64,000 nucleotides of DNA from Providencia sp. Lineage in GTDB: Bacteria > Pseudomonadota > Gammaproteobacteria > Enterobacterales > Enterobacteriaceae. Shown in pieces: positions 41,890 to 52,093 of this stretch (position 1 is the stretch's first letter; the number at the start of each line of letters is the position of its first letter). The notes below the pieces were generated by a model. It worked only from the letters and a program-made list of their open reading frames with translations. It did not search any database and was not told the origin of the DNA. Location: the NCBI RefSeq assembly GCF_003533305.1, contig NZ_DOEH01000031.1:117132-181131 (forward strand), in the 5' to 3' direction. A program made the translations under genes and the position numbers.

Positions 41890-43023
41890 TTAGATATTCT
41901 CTAGTTGTAACCCAACATCAAGCCAACTTTGACGCGTTTTTACTGCGATATCTACACCAAACAGGTTTTTAGCCGCTCTAATTGTGGCATTAGCAAACTG
42001 TTTAAATGTTGAGGTTCGAGTAACTAGAGGGTCAGAAACTGCCGCAATCCAAATCTTCCCTGCTACATCCCATGAATTTCCACCGAGCTCGCATGCTAAT
42101 AGATAGAATGCTTTATTGGGTATCCCTGAATTGATATGGACACCACCGTTATCAACAAAAATAGAGAGTTCCATATAATCATCCATGTGACCGACTTGCG
42201 GGTCATAATTGAGATTATCTATGTGGTAAGCTGTACCGGGTTCCTTTAATGAGCGTAATGCGGGGGCTCTGACTTTATCAAGGAAAAGATTTTCGCCTAA
42301 TAGCCAATTAGACTCGTTTGCACTTTCGTTATTAACAAACTGTTTTACCATGATGGCAATAACATCCGCTACCGATTCATTCAGTGCACCAGATTGAAAT
42401 ACATAATCGAAATCTGCTTGAGAACTAATATAACCATGGGAAAGTTCGTGGGCTACTATATCAATATCATTGTAGAAAGGGCCAAAAGTTTTACCATCAC
42501 CATCCCCAAAGAAAATAGCTTGAGAATTCCAAAATGCATTGGCGTAATTTGAACCATAATGAATGACCGCATTAATATCAGTATCACATCCAAACATTTT
42601 ATCTATGTTTAATTTCTCTTCAAAAAATGAACGAATGATCCCGATGGAATGAAAAACATGGTGCGCAGCCATGCTAGGTGCAACGGTATCTTCTTCTTGC
42701 ATAACAATGGAGAAATCTTGATGAGGCATGTGCTGATCTGTTGGCATTTTATCACGGCTGCAAATAGGTAGATCAGAATGGTTGTGATATCTATCTTCCC
42801 TGCGTTTTTTAGCATCTCTAATGATTCGATTATAGCTTTTAGTGTTACCACTAGCGCAGGAAAATAAACTTCTCTGGTATGCCGCATCTTCTTCTGAATA
42901 AGTGCGACTCATAATTTCATTAATATGGTTAAGTGTATTTTTTAAATGTATGCACTGAGTTTCTTTATAGAAATTAGAAACTAAACAAGGTGATAACAGT
43001 GAACGTCCAAGAATTTTACTCAT
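41890..43023 (-). CDS. M4 family zinc metalloprotease (thermolysin/protealysin type)
   Basis: Neutral metallopeptidase of 377 residues from the chosen start, with no signal peptide, as in protealysin-like enzymes. An N-terminal propeptide rich in Cys and His (about 1-110) precedes the peptidase domain, with HELSH zinc motif (DIVAHELSHGYIS), the third ligand in NESVADVIA and the catalytic DNGGVHINSGIPNKAFY. The start at 43023 has GGAG at seven bases. Twelve upstream in-frame codons have none. The Shine-Dalgarno lies in a 9-bp hairpin. No emfourin-like inhibitor gene is adjacent. It is an accessory insertion between rluF and hemF, with target and secretion route unknown. Confidence 0.88.
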   Translation of the reverse strand: MSKILGRSLLSPCLVSNFYKETQCIHLKNTLNHINEIMSRTYSEEDAAYQRSLFSCASGNTKSYNRIIRDAKKRREDRYHNHSDLPICSRDKMPTDQHMPHQDFSIVMQEEDTVAPSMAAHHVFHSIGIIRSFFEEKLNIDKMFGCDTDINAVIHYGSNYANAFWNSQAIFFGDGDGKTFGPFYNDIDIVAHELSHGYISSQADFDYVFQSGALNESVADVIAIMVKQFVNNESANESNWLLGENLFLDKVRAPALRSLKEPGTAYHIDNLNYDPQVGHMDDYMELSIFVDNGGVHINSGIPNKAFYLLACELGGNSWDVAGKIWIAAVSDPLVTRTSTFKQFANATIRAAKNLFGVDIAVKTRQSWLDVGLQLENI

Positions 43024-43030
43024 AATTGAC

Positions 43031-43054
43031 TCCATTTCATGTGGGTGAAATGGA
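43031..43054 (-). promoter_or_regulatory. Hairpin sequestering the metalloprotease ribosome site
   Basis: TCCATTTCA (43031-43039) and TGAAATGGA (43046-43054) are a perfect 9-bp inverted repeat with a 6-base loop. On the mRNA the start-proximal arm ends in TGGA of the TGGAG Shine-Dalgarno, seven bases before ATG. It could act as an RNA switch or thermometer, or alternatively as a DNA operator. Confidence 0.6.
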
Positions 43055-43182
43055 ATCATAAACTGCTAATGAGATAAATGTAACTAGTTGATAATTAAGG
43101 TTTTTAAGTAATTACTGCTAATTTATATTAGAGTTATAATCTCGACTCGTTACTGTTTTATTACATAAACTTGTGCCATTAG

Positions 43183-44100
43183 TTATTTGTCTAGCCACTC
43201 TTTTCCCAAAACTAAAAAGTCTGTATACAACTTGGCTTCTGGGCTGTCGGCTTCAGGATGATAATCATATTCCCAGCGGACTAATGGTGGCATGGACATC
43301 AAAATAGATTCAGTACGGCCTCCACTTTGTAAACCAAATAAAGTTCCTCTATCCCACACTAAGTTAAATTCTACGTAGCGGCCACGGCGATATAATTGAA
43401 ATTGCCGTTCTCTATCACCCCATGAATGGGTTCGACGTTTTTCAACAATAGGTGCGTAGGCTTGTAAAAAACCATTTCCAACATCACGGGTGAAATTGAA
43501 ACAAGTCTCAAAGTCGTCCTGATTTAAATCGTCAAAGAATAGGCCACCAACACCGCGTGGCTCATTACGATGTTTTAGATAAAAATACTCGTCGCACCAT
43601 TTTTTATATTTAGAATAAATATCAGCGCCATAGGGTGTACAGAGGTCTCTGGCAACGGTATGCCAATGAATGACATCTTCGTTGAAACCATAATAAGGCG
43701 TTAAATCAAATCCACCACCAAACCACCATACAGGCTCACAACCTTCTTTTTCGGCAATAAAAAAACGCACATTGGCGTGAGTGGTTGGAATATAAGGATT
43801 TAGGGGGTGAATGACTAAAGAAACGCCCATTGCTTGATAACTACGACCTGCAAGTTCAGGGCGATGAGCGGAAGCGGAGGCGGGGAGTTTTTCACCTTTG
43901 ATATGCGAAAAATTTACACCGGCTTGCTCAAAAATTGCACCATTCGTCAAGACACGGCTACGTCCACCACCACCTTCAGAGCGTTCCCATGTTTGTTCTA
44001 GAAAAGTTTCTTTACCATCGAGTTCAGTGAGTTTTTGGCAAATCGTCTCTTGCAAGCTTTGCAAAAAGGATTTTACACGAGCAATATCAGGGTAATTCAT
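43183..44100 (-). CDS. hemF: Aerobic coproporphyrinogen III oxidase
   Basis: Oxygen-dependent decarboxylase of heme synthesis making protoporphyrinogen IX. It has 305 residues with conserved [45 protein letters not shown] and [25 protein letters not shown]. It is divergent from ypeA. In E. coli the amidase gene amiA lies between ypeA and hemF, and it is missing here. Confidence 0.97.
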   Translation of the reverse strand: MNYPDIARVKSFLQSLQETICQKLTELDGKETFLEQTWERSEGGGGRSRVLTNGAIFEQAGVNFSHIKGEKLPASASAHRPELAGRSYQAMGVSLVIHPLNPYIPTTHANVRFFIAEKEGCEPVWWFGGGFDLTPYYGFNEDVIHWHTVARDLCTPYGADIYSKYKKWCDEYFYLKHRNEPRGVGGLFFDDLNQDDFETCFNFTRDVGNGFLQAYAPIVEKRRTHSWGDRERQFQLYRRGRYVEFNLVWDRGTLFGLQSGGRTESILMSMPPLVRWEYDYHPEADSPEAKLYTDFLVLGKEWLDK

Positions 44101-44236
44101 TGTTTTTTAATAGAACCATCAGCAAAAAATAATGGGTAAAGTATACCCTTTTGAACTAAAAAAGGCATATTGAATATTGATTGTGTTTAAAAAGCAGTGA
44201 TAATGACAGAAAGCTCAGTTTAATTGGATAATTATT

Positions 44237-44668
44237 ATGGAAATACGTATTTTCCGCCAAAGTGATTATGAAGAAGTCATTACGTTGTGGGAACGCTGTG
44301 ATTTGAATGAATCTACAGGGGATCCTGAACTTGATATTGAGCGTAAATTACAATGTGGCGCAGATCTTTTTTTGGTTGCTGAAGTGACAGGTGAAGTGGT
44401 TGGTACCATTATGGGGGGCTATGATGGTATTCGCGGAACGGCTGTTTATTTAGCGGTTCATCCCGAGTACCGTGGTCGTGGGATCGCAAACGCGTTGGTA
44501 AGCCGTCTCGAAAAAAAATTAATCGCACGAGGCTGTGCAAAAATTGAATTATTGCTGAATGAAGAATTTGATGAGGCAACCTGTATGTTTGAAAAAATGT
44601 TGTATGAAGAAGAGCAGCCTGTGCGTCTGATTTATTCTAAAAAGTTATCTCATGACACCGATTTTTAA
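44237..44668 (+). CDS. ypeA: GNAT family acetyltransferase YpeA
   Basis: Predicted N-acetyltransferase, 143 residues. The acetyl-CoA pyrophosphate loop is [15 protein letters not shown], preceded by [16 protein letters not shown]. It is clearly similar to E. coli YpeA except in a diverged C-terminal third. The substrate is unknown. It lies upstream of yfeY, as in E. coli, and is divergent from hemF. Confidence 0.9.
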   Translation: MEIRIFRQSDYEEVITLWERCDLNESTGDPELDIERKLQCGADLFLVAEVTGEVVGTIMGGYDGIRGTAVYLAVHPEYRGRGIANALVSRLEKKLIARGCAKIELLLNEEFDEATCMFEKMLYEEEQPVRLIYSKKLSHDTDF

Positions 44669-44759
44669 GTGTATTGACCTTATATAGAGATATTTTCTTG
44701 AATGTTTCTTTAAATAGGTTGTCACAGTATGGATTACACAACCGATTTAAGAGGATGCT

Positions 44760-45398
44760 ATGTCTCAAAGTACAATGTCCCAAAATACAATGGAAAATGT
44801 CAGTATTATGGCAAAAATGTTAAAGGTAACCCTACTCGTGGGCACTGTATTATTGTCAGGTTGTGCAGGTACAAGTGCTTTTTCGCCATCGACTTGGTTT
44901 ACGTCACCATTGACTTGGTTTAGTAGTCCATTGGTCGTGTCAGATTCAGGTGTCGGTCAAGTGACGAGTATGACGCCAATGAAAATGGATATTGTTAAAG
45001 AGCAACTTGATGACCGCTATACAATGAGAAGTGGGATGCAAATGGAAAATGGCGATGTGGTGACTATTTTCCAAGGTATTGATGATGAAAAAATTAAAAT
45101 TGAAGTCATCGGGCCAGAGAATGGGTATGTTTCACGCATTATTATTAGCGACCCTGATGTAGTGACTGAATGGGATACTAAAGTGGGTACTTCATTTAGC
45201 GATATCTATGATAAAGCTTTTGGAGCTTGCGTACTTGGCGCCAGAATGAATGATATACCTACGGTTGAATGTACCGCAAAGCAAAGCAAAAAAGTGGTTT
45301 ATCGATTTAGTGGCAAGTGGCATGGACCTGAAAATTTAATGCCTTCAGATAGTGACCTTAAAGATTGGCAAGTTTCACAAATTATTTGGACCAAGTAA
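44760..45398 (+). CDS. yfeY: YfeY-like outer-membrane lipoprotein
   Basis: Lipoprotein of 212 residues with lipobox LLSGC about 35 residues in. The first ATG is kept because AGAGG is spaced six bases before it, although the n-region of the signal is long (about 22 residues), and starts at 44808 or 44817 are possible. Identity as YfeY, an RpoE-regulated lipoprotein in E. coli, rests on size, lipobox and the position beside yfeX. No convincing sigma-E promoter was seen. It is followed by a terminator. Confidence 0.7.
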   Translation: MSQSTMSQNTMENVSIMAKMLKVTLLVGTVLLSGCAGTSAFSPSTWFTSPLTWFSSPLVVSDSGVGQVTSMTPMKMDIVKEQLDDRYTMRSGMQMENGDVVTIFQGIDDEKIKIEVIGPENGYVSRIIISDPDVVTEWDTKVGTSFSDIYDKAFGACVLGARMNDIPTVECTAKQSKKVVYRFSGKWHGPENLMPSDSDLKDWQVSQIIWTK

Positions 45399-45414
45399 TT
45401 ATCTTCTTTTGCAA

Positions 45415-45456
45415 AATGCCGTAAGCGAATCAAACGTTTACGGTATTATCTTTTTA
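45415..45456 (+). terminator. Terminator after yfeY
   Basis: AATGCCGTAAGCG (45415-45427) pairs with CGTTTACGGTATT (45435-45447) with two G-U pairs, then ATCTTTTT. Confidence 0.85.
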
Positions 45457-45613
45457 ATATTCCTCATCATTTTCCCTTCCTAAATATTCAGCCCTATAAT
45501 AGAGGTTAAATTTCTATCAAGTCTTGCGCTAAAACAAGGTGAAAATAGCAATTAATAGGATAATATAGGTTATATAGCGTTAGATAACATATTCATTTTA
45601 TGAGGTTTATAGC

Positions 45614-46510
45614 ATGTCGCATTCCCAAAGTGGTATTTTGAAAGAACATAGTCGTTTCGGTATATTTATTGAAGCAATGGTTGAAGGCTCTCTGGACGAT
45701 GTGAAATTAGCCTGTAAGCATTTCGTTGATGAACTGACGAAGTTACAATCAAAGTACCCAGATGACCGCCTTGGTGCCGTCATTGCGTTTGGCTCAGAAG
45801 TTTGGAAGCAACTTGGGCAGGCACAAAGTGCCCCTGAATTAAAACCATTTAGAGCGCTAGGCAAAGGGTTAGCACCAGCGACCCAAAGAGATTTATTTAT
45901 CCATATTCAGTCATTACGCCATGATATTAATTTTTCATTGGCCCAAGCCGCATTAAAAGCATTCGGAAAATCAATTCAAGTTGTGGAAGAAATTCATGGT
46001 TTCCGTTGGGTGGATGACCGCGACTTAAGTGGCTTTATTGATGGCACTGAAAATCCGCAAGGAGAAGAAATTGCTGAAGTGACATTAATTGATAACGGCA
46101 ATGATAAAGGCGGAAGCTATGTATTAGTACAACGCTATGAACATGACTTGAAGAAATGGGATCGTTTTTCAGAGCACGAACAAGAAAAAATGATTGGTCG
46201 TACAAAACATGATAGCGTCGAGTTAGATGAAGATGTGCGTAATGTGACTTCTCACGTTTCTCGTGTGGTGATTGAAGAAGACGGTGAAGAGTTGTCAATT
46301 ATGCGCCACAGCCTGCCATACGGTACTGCAAGTGGTAAGCATGGTCTCTTTTTTATTGCCTATTGTGCAACGCTACATAATATTGAAAAACAATTACTCA
46401 GTATGTTTGGGGAACAAGACGGCAAATACGATGATCTGTTAAGAATGACGAAAGCTGTATCCGGTAGCTATTATTATGCGCCGTCGATAGAGGCGCTGAC
46501 CTCCCTCTAA
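45614..46510 (+). CDS. yfeX: Dye-decolorizing-type heme peroxidase YfeX
   Basis: Cytoplasmic DyP-type peroxidase, 298 residues. The family motif GxxDG is present as [10 protein letters not shown] (distal Asp), with a proximal histidine in VTSHVSRV and the [11 protein letters not shown] segment. Similarity to E. coli YfeX spans the whole chain. Proposed roles include porphyrinogen oxidation. A dispute over heme dechelation exists in the literature. GAGG lies ahead of the ATG. An ERIC begins at its stop codon. Confidence 0.93.
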   Translation: MSHSQSGILKEHSRFGIFIEAMVEGSLDDVKLACKHFVDELTKLQSKYPDDRLGAVIAFGSEVWKQLGQAQSAPELKPFRALGKGLAPATQRDLFIHIQSLRHDINFSLAQAALKAFGKSIQVVEEIHGFRWVDDRDLSGFIDGTENPQGEEIAEVTLIDNGNDKGGSYVLVQRYEHDLKKWDRFSEHEQEKMIGRTKHDSVELDEDVRNVTSHVSRVVIEEDGEELSIMRHSLPYGTASGKHGLFFIAYCATLHNIEKQLLSMFGEQDGKYDDLLRMTKAVSGSYYYAPSIEALTSL

Positions 46511-46620
46511 ACTCGTTATATTTCAAATTGTAGCTTTTATTCATCCAAGTCGCATATTTGAGCATGCTTCTTGGGTGAATTTATTGTTACTTCGTTACAG
46601 CTCAAATTATTTGAAGTAAT
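46509..46620 (-). repeat. ERIC element, diverged, reverse orientation
   Basis: AACTCGTTATATTTCAAATT and CAGCTCAAATTATTTGAAGT form imperfect inverted arms like the ERIC ends. The centre (GAGCATGCTTCTTGGGTGAA) also resembles the core. It starts at the yfeX stop codon. Confidence 0.7.
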
Positions 46621-46868
46621 TTCTTAAACATATTTTCGATAAAAATAGAAAGCTAAATGAAAGGATCTTATTTATAACTCATTCAAATGAGCAGTATTCA
46701 TATTGCTAACCTATTAAACTAAAAAGAGATGTTACTGCTTATTTCAATAATTTCTTTGATATTCTAATTTGATATATTAAATGGTGATTGATAACTACAC
46801 AGTTATAACTAAAGCATATACAGTATTCTTCATCCTGTAGTTTTGGTTTAGTCACGAGTAGGTATCTA
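46511..46868. other. yfeX-cysP intergenic region
   Basis: These 358 bases hold the ERIC element in the first third. The remaining 250 AT-rich bases should contain the CysB-activated cysP promoter. CysB sites are too degenerate to mark by eye, and no promoter was fixed. Confidence 0.6.
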
Positions 46869-47891
46869 ATGAAAAAAACGATTATCAAGAAAACAGCCTT
46901 AGCGAGCTTAGCGACATTTGCGCTCTTTGGTAGCTCACAACTTATTGCAGCCGAATTGCTGAACAGCTCTTATGATATTTCTCGTGAATTATTTGTCGCG
47001 CTAAATCCTGATTTCGAAAAACAATGGAATGAAGCGCATCCCAATGACAAGCTGACTATTAAACAATCTCATGCGGGTTCATCAAAGCAAGCTTTAGCTA
47101 TTTTACAAGGCTTGAAAGCTGATGTGGTGACTTACAATCAAGTGACTGATGTCCAAATATTGCATGATAAAGGAAATTTGATCTCGGCAGATTGGCAGGC
47201 TCGTTTACCGAATAATAGCTCACCATACTATTCCACAATGGCTTTTTTAGTACGTAAAGGAAACCCAAAAGGGATTAAAACTTGGGATGATCTTGCGCGC
47301 GAAGATGTCAAACTTATCTTCCCTAATCCAAAAACATCCGGTAATGGGCGTTATACCTATTTAGCTGCATGGGGAGCATTTAACCAAGAGAATGCAGGTG
47401 ACGTCAAAAAAACACGCGAACAAGTTAAACAATTTTTGAAAAACGTTGAAGTCTTTGATACTGGCGGTCGTGGTGCAACTACCTCCTTTATTGAACGAGG
47501 ACTTGGGGATGTATTGATTAGTTTCGAATCAGAAGTGAATAATATTCGAACTCAGTACGGTGAGTCTGATTATGAGGTGATTGTTCCACCTGTCGATATT
47601 TTGGCTGAATTCCCGGTTGCTTGGGTCGATAAAAATGTGCAAAAAAATGGTTCGGAAGATGCCGCTAAAGCTTATCTGAATTATCTTTATAGCCCACAAG
47701 CACAACAAACAATTACCCGTTTTAATTATCGAGTTAACGATAAAACGGTAATGGCTGCGAATAAAGCTAAATTTCCTGAAACTAAGTTATTTACGGTCGA
47801 GTCGCAATTTGGAAGTTGGCCAAAAGTAATGGACGTACATTTTTCAACGGGCGGGGAGTTCGATGAACTAATGGCTCAAGGACGGCGTTAA
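46869..47891 (+). CDS. cysP: Thiosulfate/sulfate-binding periplasmic protein
   Basis: Substrate-binding protein of the CysPTWA ABC importer, 340 residues. The signal peptide (about 1-27) ends LIAA. The mature start [14 protein letters not shown] and the motifs [35 protein letters not shown] and GGRGATTSF mark the sulfate-binding family. The stop overlaps the cysT start (TAATG), so the two are translationally coupled. Confidence 0.96.
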   Translation: MKKTIIKKTALASLATFALFGSSQLIAAELLNSSYDISRELFVALNPDFEKQWNEAHPNDKLTIKQSHAGSSKQALAILQGLKADVVTYNQVTDVQILHDKGNLISADWQARLPNNSSPYYSTMAFLVRKGNPKGIKTWDDLAREDVKLIFPNPKTSGNGRYTYLAAWGAFNQENAGDVKKTREQVKQFLKNVEVFDTGGRGATTSFIERGLGDVLISFESEVNNIRTQYGESDYEVIVPPVDILAEFPVAWVDKNVQKNGSEDAAKAYLNYLYSPQAQQTITRFNYRVNDKTVMAANKAKFPETKLFTVESQFGSWPKVMDVHFSTGGEFDELMAQGRR

Positions 47892-48721
47892 TGAGTAAGT
47901 CAGGAAAGCGTTTTCTGCCTGGATTTGGCTTAACACTCGGCAGCAGTTTACTTTATACCTGTTTGATTTTACTACTGCCACTGAGTGCTTTAGTTATTCA
48001 GCTATCAGAAATGACATGGCAACAATATTGGGCGGTGATTAGTTATCCGCAAGTTGTCGCGGCCTATAAAGTTACTTTGCTGGCGGCACTGGTTGCAAGT
48101 CTATTTAATGCTGTTTTTGGCATGTTGCTGGCGTGGATACTAACGCGTTATCGCTTTCCTGGTCGGTTATTTCTCGATGGTTTGGTCGATTTGCCTTTTG
48201 CTTTGCCTACCGCAGTTGCAGGACTGACTTTGGCAACATTATTTGCAACGTCAGGTTGGTATGGTCAATACCTTCATCAGTTTGATATTAAAGTGGTGAA
48301 TACTTGGTTAGGTATTGCCGTCGCGATGGCATTTACCAGTATCCCTTTCGTTGTTCGGACAGTGCAGCCTGTATTAGAAGAACTTGGGCCTGAATATGAA
48401 GAAGCCGCACAGACGTTGGGCGCCAGTCGTTGGCAGACTTTTCGGCGTGTTGTGCTACCCGAAGTTTCTCCTGCGTTACTGGCTGGAACGGTACTCTCAT
48501 TTACCCGAAGTCTCGGCGAGTTTGGTGCAATTATCTTTATTGCGGGCAATATTGCATGGCAAACCGAAGTGGTTTCGCTCATGATTTTTAGTCAATTACA
48601 GCAATTTGATTACCCCGCAGCTAGTGCTGTTGCATCGGTGATTTTAGCGGTTTCATTACTCCTTCTATTTAGTGTCAATATGGTACAAAGTCGCTTTGGT
48701 AAAAGGTTAGGGGGTAAATAA
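47891..48721 (+). CDS. cysT: Sulfate/thiosulfate ABC permease CysT (CysU)
   Basis: Inner-membrane permease of 276 residues with six predicted helices and the EAA loop that contacts CysA (YEEAAQTLGASRWQTFRRVVLPEVSPALL). It overlaps cysP by one base upstream and cysW by one base downstream, giving tight coupling. It pairs with CysW to form the channel. Confidence 0.96.
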   Translation: MSKSGKRFLPGFGLTLGSSLLYTCLILLLPLSALVIQLSEMTWQQYWAVISYPQVVAAYKVTLLAALVASLFNAVFGMLLAWILTRYRFPGRLFLDGLVDLPFALPTAVAGLTLATLFATSGWYGQYLHQFDIKVVNTWLGIAVAMAFTSIPFVVRTVQPVLEELGPEYEEAAQTLGASRWQTFRRVVLPEVSPALLAGTVLSFTRSLGEFGAIIFIAGNIAWQTEVVSLMIFSQLQQFDYPAASAVASVILAVSLLLLFSVNMVQSRFGKRLGGK

Positions 48722-49581
48722 TGGCTCAAATCACACCGATATCGACAGCCGATAAATTACCTATTAATTGGGGTAAATGGAGTTTAATTGCGATAGGCAT
48801 CTTTTTTTCTATTTTACTTTTAGTGATCCCTATTGTTTGGATTTTTATTACTGCATTTCAAAAAGGTTTAGATGCGGTTTTAATGAATTTAGGCAATGCG
48901 GATATGCTACATGCTATCGGCTTAACCGTGCTCATTGCATTAATCACAGTGCCCGTAAATTTGATTTTCGGTACTATGATGGCATGGCTGGTGACGCGCT
49001 TTCATTTCCCGGGTAGGCAATTATTACTGACCTTAGTCGATATTCCTTTTGCCGTATCACCGGTTGTCGCTGGGCTCTTATATTTGTTGTTTTATGGCTC
49101 TAACAGTTGGTTTGGCAGCTGGTTAGAAGAATTCGATATTCAATTAATGTTCTCTTGGCCGGGTATGGCATTAGTAACAATTTTTGTGACTTGTCCATTT
49201 GTAGTTAGAGAGTTGGTTCCTTTAATGTTGAGCCAAGGAAGCCAAGAAGATGAAGCCGCAGTTTTGCTTGGTGCATCGGGTTGGAAAATGTTCTGGCGCG
49301 TGACATTACCTAACATTCGTTGGGCATTGCTATACGGTGTGGTACTCACTAACGCAAGAGCTATCGGTGAGTTTGGTGCAGTTTCAGTAGTTTCAGGTTC
49401 TATTCGAGGTGAAACTTATACTCTGCCGTTACAAGTTGAATTATTGCATCAAGATTATAATACCGTTGGTGCTTTCACCGCGGCAGCAATCTTGGCATTG
49501 ATGGCAATGCTTACCTTGATAGTCAAAAGCGCATTGCAATGGCATCTGAGCCGACAGCAATCCGAGTCAGGAGTCCATTAA
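48721..49581 (+). CDS. cysW: Sulfate/thiosulfate ABC permease CysW
   Basis: Second permease subunit, 286 residues, six helices. The EAA loop reads [30 protein letters not shown]. The start overlaps the cysT stop (TAATG), and the end is two bases before cysA. The N-terminal 15 residues before the first helix are cytoplasmic. Confidence 0.96.
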   Translation: MAQITPISTADKLPINWGKWSLIAIGIFFSILLLVIPIVWIFITAFQKGLDAVLMNLGNADMLHAIGLTVLIALITVPVNLIFGTMMAWLVTRFHFPGRQLLLTLVDIPFAVSPVVAGLLYLLFYGSNSWFGSWLEEFDIQLMFSWPGMALVTIFVTCPFVVRELVPLMLSQGSQEDEAAVLLGASGWKMFWRVTLPNIRWALLYGVVLTNARAIGEFGAVSVVSGSIRGETYTLPLQVELLHQDYNTVGAFTAAAILALMAMLTLIVKSALQWHLSRQQSESGVH

Positions 49582-49583
49582 TT

Positions 49584-50672
49584 ATGAGTATTGAAATTGA
49601 AAAAATTGGCAAATCTTTTGCTAAAACCGAAGTTTTAAATAATATTTCTTTGGATATTGCATCGGGTGAAATGGTGGCATTGTTAGGTCCATCAGGTTCA
49701 GGGAAAACAACTCTACTGAGGATTATTGCGGGATTAGAGCAACAAAGCCAAGGTACTTTACGTTTTCATGGACATGATGTAAGCCGTATTCATGCCAAAG
49801 ATCGCCGTGTTGGTTTTGTTTTTCAACATTACGCTCTTTTTCGTCATATGACCGTATTTGATAATGTCGCTTTTGGTTTAACCGTACTGCCAAGAAAAGA
49901 GCGCCCATCTGCACAAGCAATTAAACAAAAAGTGATGCAGCTACTAGATATGGTGCAATTGGCACATTTAGCATCACGCTATCCAGCACAGCTTTCCGGT
50001 GGTCAAAAACAGCGTGTTGCACTGGCGAGAGCCCTTGCAGTCGAGCCGCAAATTCTATTATTAGATGAACCTTTTGGCGCTTTAGATGCACAGGTTAGAG
50101 TTGAGTTGCGTCGATGGTTAAGACAATTACATGAAGAACTTAAATTTACCAGTGTCTTTGTTACTCATGACCAAGAAGAAGCCATGGAAGTAGCAGATAG
50201 AATTGTGGTGATGAGTCAAGGTGCGATTGAACAAGTCGGCACTCCAAATGATATTTGGCAGCACCCTGAAACGCGTTTTGTACTAGAGTTTATGGGGGAA
50301 GTGAATCAGTTGCATGGTCGTATTATTGGGTCGCAATTGCATATTGATAGTTATGAATTCCCACTAAACCATTCCAGTGCGCATCAAGGTGATGTAGATG
50401 TCTTTTTAAGGCCTTGGGATATTTCATTGAAAACTGAAGTTGATGAACAGCATCGTTTACCGGTAAGAGTGACAGAATCTGGCCCAAGAGGGCACTTTTG
50501 GCAATTGACGGTTCAGCCGCTAGGTTGGAGTAAAGATCCTATTTCAGTTATTTGGCAAAACTCAAATACTATTCCACTTAGAGGGGAGCAGTATTTCCTC
50601 GGTAGCCAGCAAGCAAAAATTTACCAAGGTAAAACAGAATTATTATTTCCCCAATTAGCTCAAAGCGCATGA
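49584..50672 (+). CDS. cysA: Sulfate/thiosulfate ABC ATPase CysA
   Basis: ATPase of the importer, 362 residues. Walker [10 protein letters not shown] is at about 35-43, signature [15 protein letters not shown] follows, and Walker B is [13 protein letters not shown]. The C-terminal regulatory TOBE-like domain starts near 240. The start at 49584 equals the E. coli N-terminus (MSIEI), with AGGAG upstream inside cysW. The longer frame would overlap cysW by 43 bases. Confidence 0.97.
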   Translation: MSIEIEKIGKSFAKTEVLNNISLDIASGEMVALLGPSGSGKTTLLRIIAGLEQQSQGTLRFHGHDVSRIHAKDRRVGFVFQHYALFRHMTVFDNVAFGLTVLPRKERPSAQAIKQKVMQLLDMVQLAHLASRYPAQLSGGQKQRVALARALAVEPQILLLDEPFGALDAQVRVELRRWLRQLHEELKFTSVFVTHDQEEAMEVADRIVVMSQGAIEQVGTPNDIWQHPETRFVLEFMGEVNQLHGRIIGSQLHIDSYEFPLNHSSAHQGDVDVFLRPWDISLKTEVDEQHRLPVRVTESGPRGHFWQLTVQPLGWSKDPISVIWQNSNTIPLRGEQYFLGSQQAKIYQGKTELLFPQLAQSA

Positions 50673-51062
50673 ATATAAACTATTATTATCTATAGTTTCA
50701 ATATATATAACACCAATAAATTGAGCATTATTGGTGTTATATTCCTGAGTACCTTCCTGATTATATCCCTATCATTTACCCGTATATAAACCAATGAATT
50801 TTTATAAAGTCATTATGGTTGACGGTTCATTTAATTAATTGATATTCATTGATTTATTAGTTTTATTCCGCAAAAGAATAAGATTGGTAATATGATATTA
50901 TTATTGTAATATATTATATCAATTCGCTATATCAACAATAGTAATAACAATAATCAACTCTATTTGTTAAATAATAAAAATGAATTTATTTCAGGTGTTC
51001 TGTTATTGATGTTGGGGTAGTATTTGTTATTAATTATAATAAATTAGTATAAGGAAAATGAA
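50673..51062. other. cysA-cysM intergenic region
   Basis: These 390 very AT-rich bases hold the stem-loop at 50705-50742. The rest has only low-complexity AT runs and should contain a cysM promoter. In E. coli cysM directly follows cysA, so the wide gap suggests separate control here. No ORF is supported. Confidence 0.6.
50705..50742 (+). terminator. Long stem-loop after cysA
   Basis: ATATAACACCAATAA (50705-50719) and TTATTGGTGTTATAT (50728-50742) form a perfect 15-bp stem. There is no strong T-tract, so it may act in 3'-end stability as well as termination. Confidence 0.65.
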
Positions 51063-51947
51063 GTGTCAACTCTGGAACAGTTTATTGGCAATACACCATT
51101 AGTGAAACTTCAGCGTTTGACGCAAGGAATTGATGCTGAAATCTGGGTGAAATTAGAAGGGAATAACCCTGCTGGCTCAGTGAAGGATAGAGCTGCATTT
51201 TCAATGATCAATGAAGCAGAAAAACGTGGTGAAATTAAACCAGGTGATACATTGATTGAAGCGACAAGCGGTAATACGGGTATTGCATTGGCAATGATAG
51301 CCGCAGTCAAAGGGTACAAGTTAAAGTTGTTGATGCCTGAGAACATGAGTAAAGAGCGCCAAGCATCGATGAAAGCATATGGTGCAGAGCTATTGTTAGT
51401 AAATACGACGGTGGGGATGGAAGGGGCACGTGATTTGGCGAAAGAAATGGAGCAAAGGGGAGAGGGGAAAGTATTAGATCAATTTAATAACCCTGATAAT
51501 CCATTAGCGCATTTTAACACCACAGGACCTGAAATTTGGCAGCAAACAAAAGGTCGTCTTACTCATTTTGTTTCAAGTATGGGAACAACGGGCACTATTA
51601 CGGGTGTTAGCCGCTATTTAAAATCTCAATCTGATCATGTGCATATTGTTGGGTTACAGCCAGCAGAAAAAAGTCAAATTCCGGGAATTCGACGTTGGTC
51701 ACCGGGGTATCTACCGGGTATTTTTGACAGTGAACTGGTCGATAGCGTATTGGATATTAATCAGCAAGATGCTGAGGACACGATGAGAGCGCTAGCAAGG
51801 CTAGAGGGTATTTTCTGTGGCGTTAGCTCAGGTGGTGCAGTTGCAGGGGCTCTACGAGTCGCTAAGGCGAATCCTGGTGCAATTATTGTTGCTATCATTT
51901 GTGATAGAGGCGATCGTTATTTATCAACAGGCGTTTTTGATAGCTAA
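51063..51947 (+). CDS. cysM: O-acetylserine sulfhydrylase B (cysteine synthase B)
   Basis: PLP enzyme making cysteine from O-acetylserine and sulfide, or S-sulfocysteine from thiosulfate. It has 294 residues with PLP lysine K41 (NNPAGSVKDRA), the SGNTGIALA substrate loop and SSMGTTGTITGVSR. The start is GTG, with AAGGA seven bases upstream. A nearer ATG at 51058 is out of frame. It is converging with crr and closed by a strong hairpin. Confidence 0.96.
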   Translation: MSTLEQFIGNTPLVKLQRLTQGIDAEIWVKLEGNNPAGSVKDRAAFSMINEAEKRGEIKPGDTLIEATSGNTGIALAMIAAVKGYKLKLLMPENMSKERQASMKAYGAELLLVNTTVGMEGARDLAKEMEQRGEGKVLDQFNNPDNPLAHFNTTGPEIWQQTKGRLTHFVSSMGTTGTITGVSRYLKSQSDHVHIVGLQPAEKSQIPGIRRWSPGYLPGIFDSELVDSVLDINQQDAEDTMRALARLEGIFCGVSSGGAVAGALRVAKANPGAIIVAIICDRGDRYLSTGVFDS

Positions 51948-52018
51948 TTAATCATGCGCGGCGGGCTTAAAGATAAGTGCGTAGAAGATATAATTATGAT
52001 TTAAAAACGAATAAATCT

Positions 52019-52057
52019 AAACCATCAGATGTAATATTTTGCATCTGATGGTTTTTT
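52019..52057 (+). terminator. Terminator after cysM
   Basis: AAACCATCAGATG (52019-52031) and CATCTGATGGTTT (52042-52054) form a perfect 13-bp stem with six Ts. It may also stop crr transcripts from the other side. Confidence 0.9.
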
Positions 52058-52093
52058 AACACCGGAATCAAAAAAAACGTGAATGATAATTCA

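Noticed and set aside
43024..43059. Twelve-codon N-terminal extension of the metalloprotease
   Set aside because: No ribosome site precedes 43059, whereas 43023 has GGAG at seven bases. The extension merely translates the hairpin.
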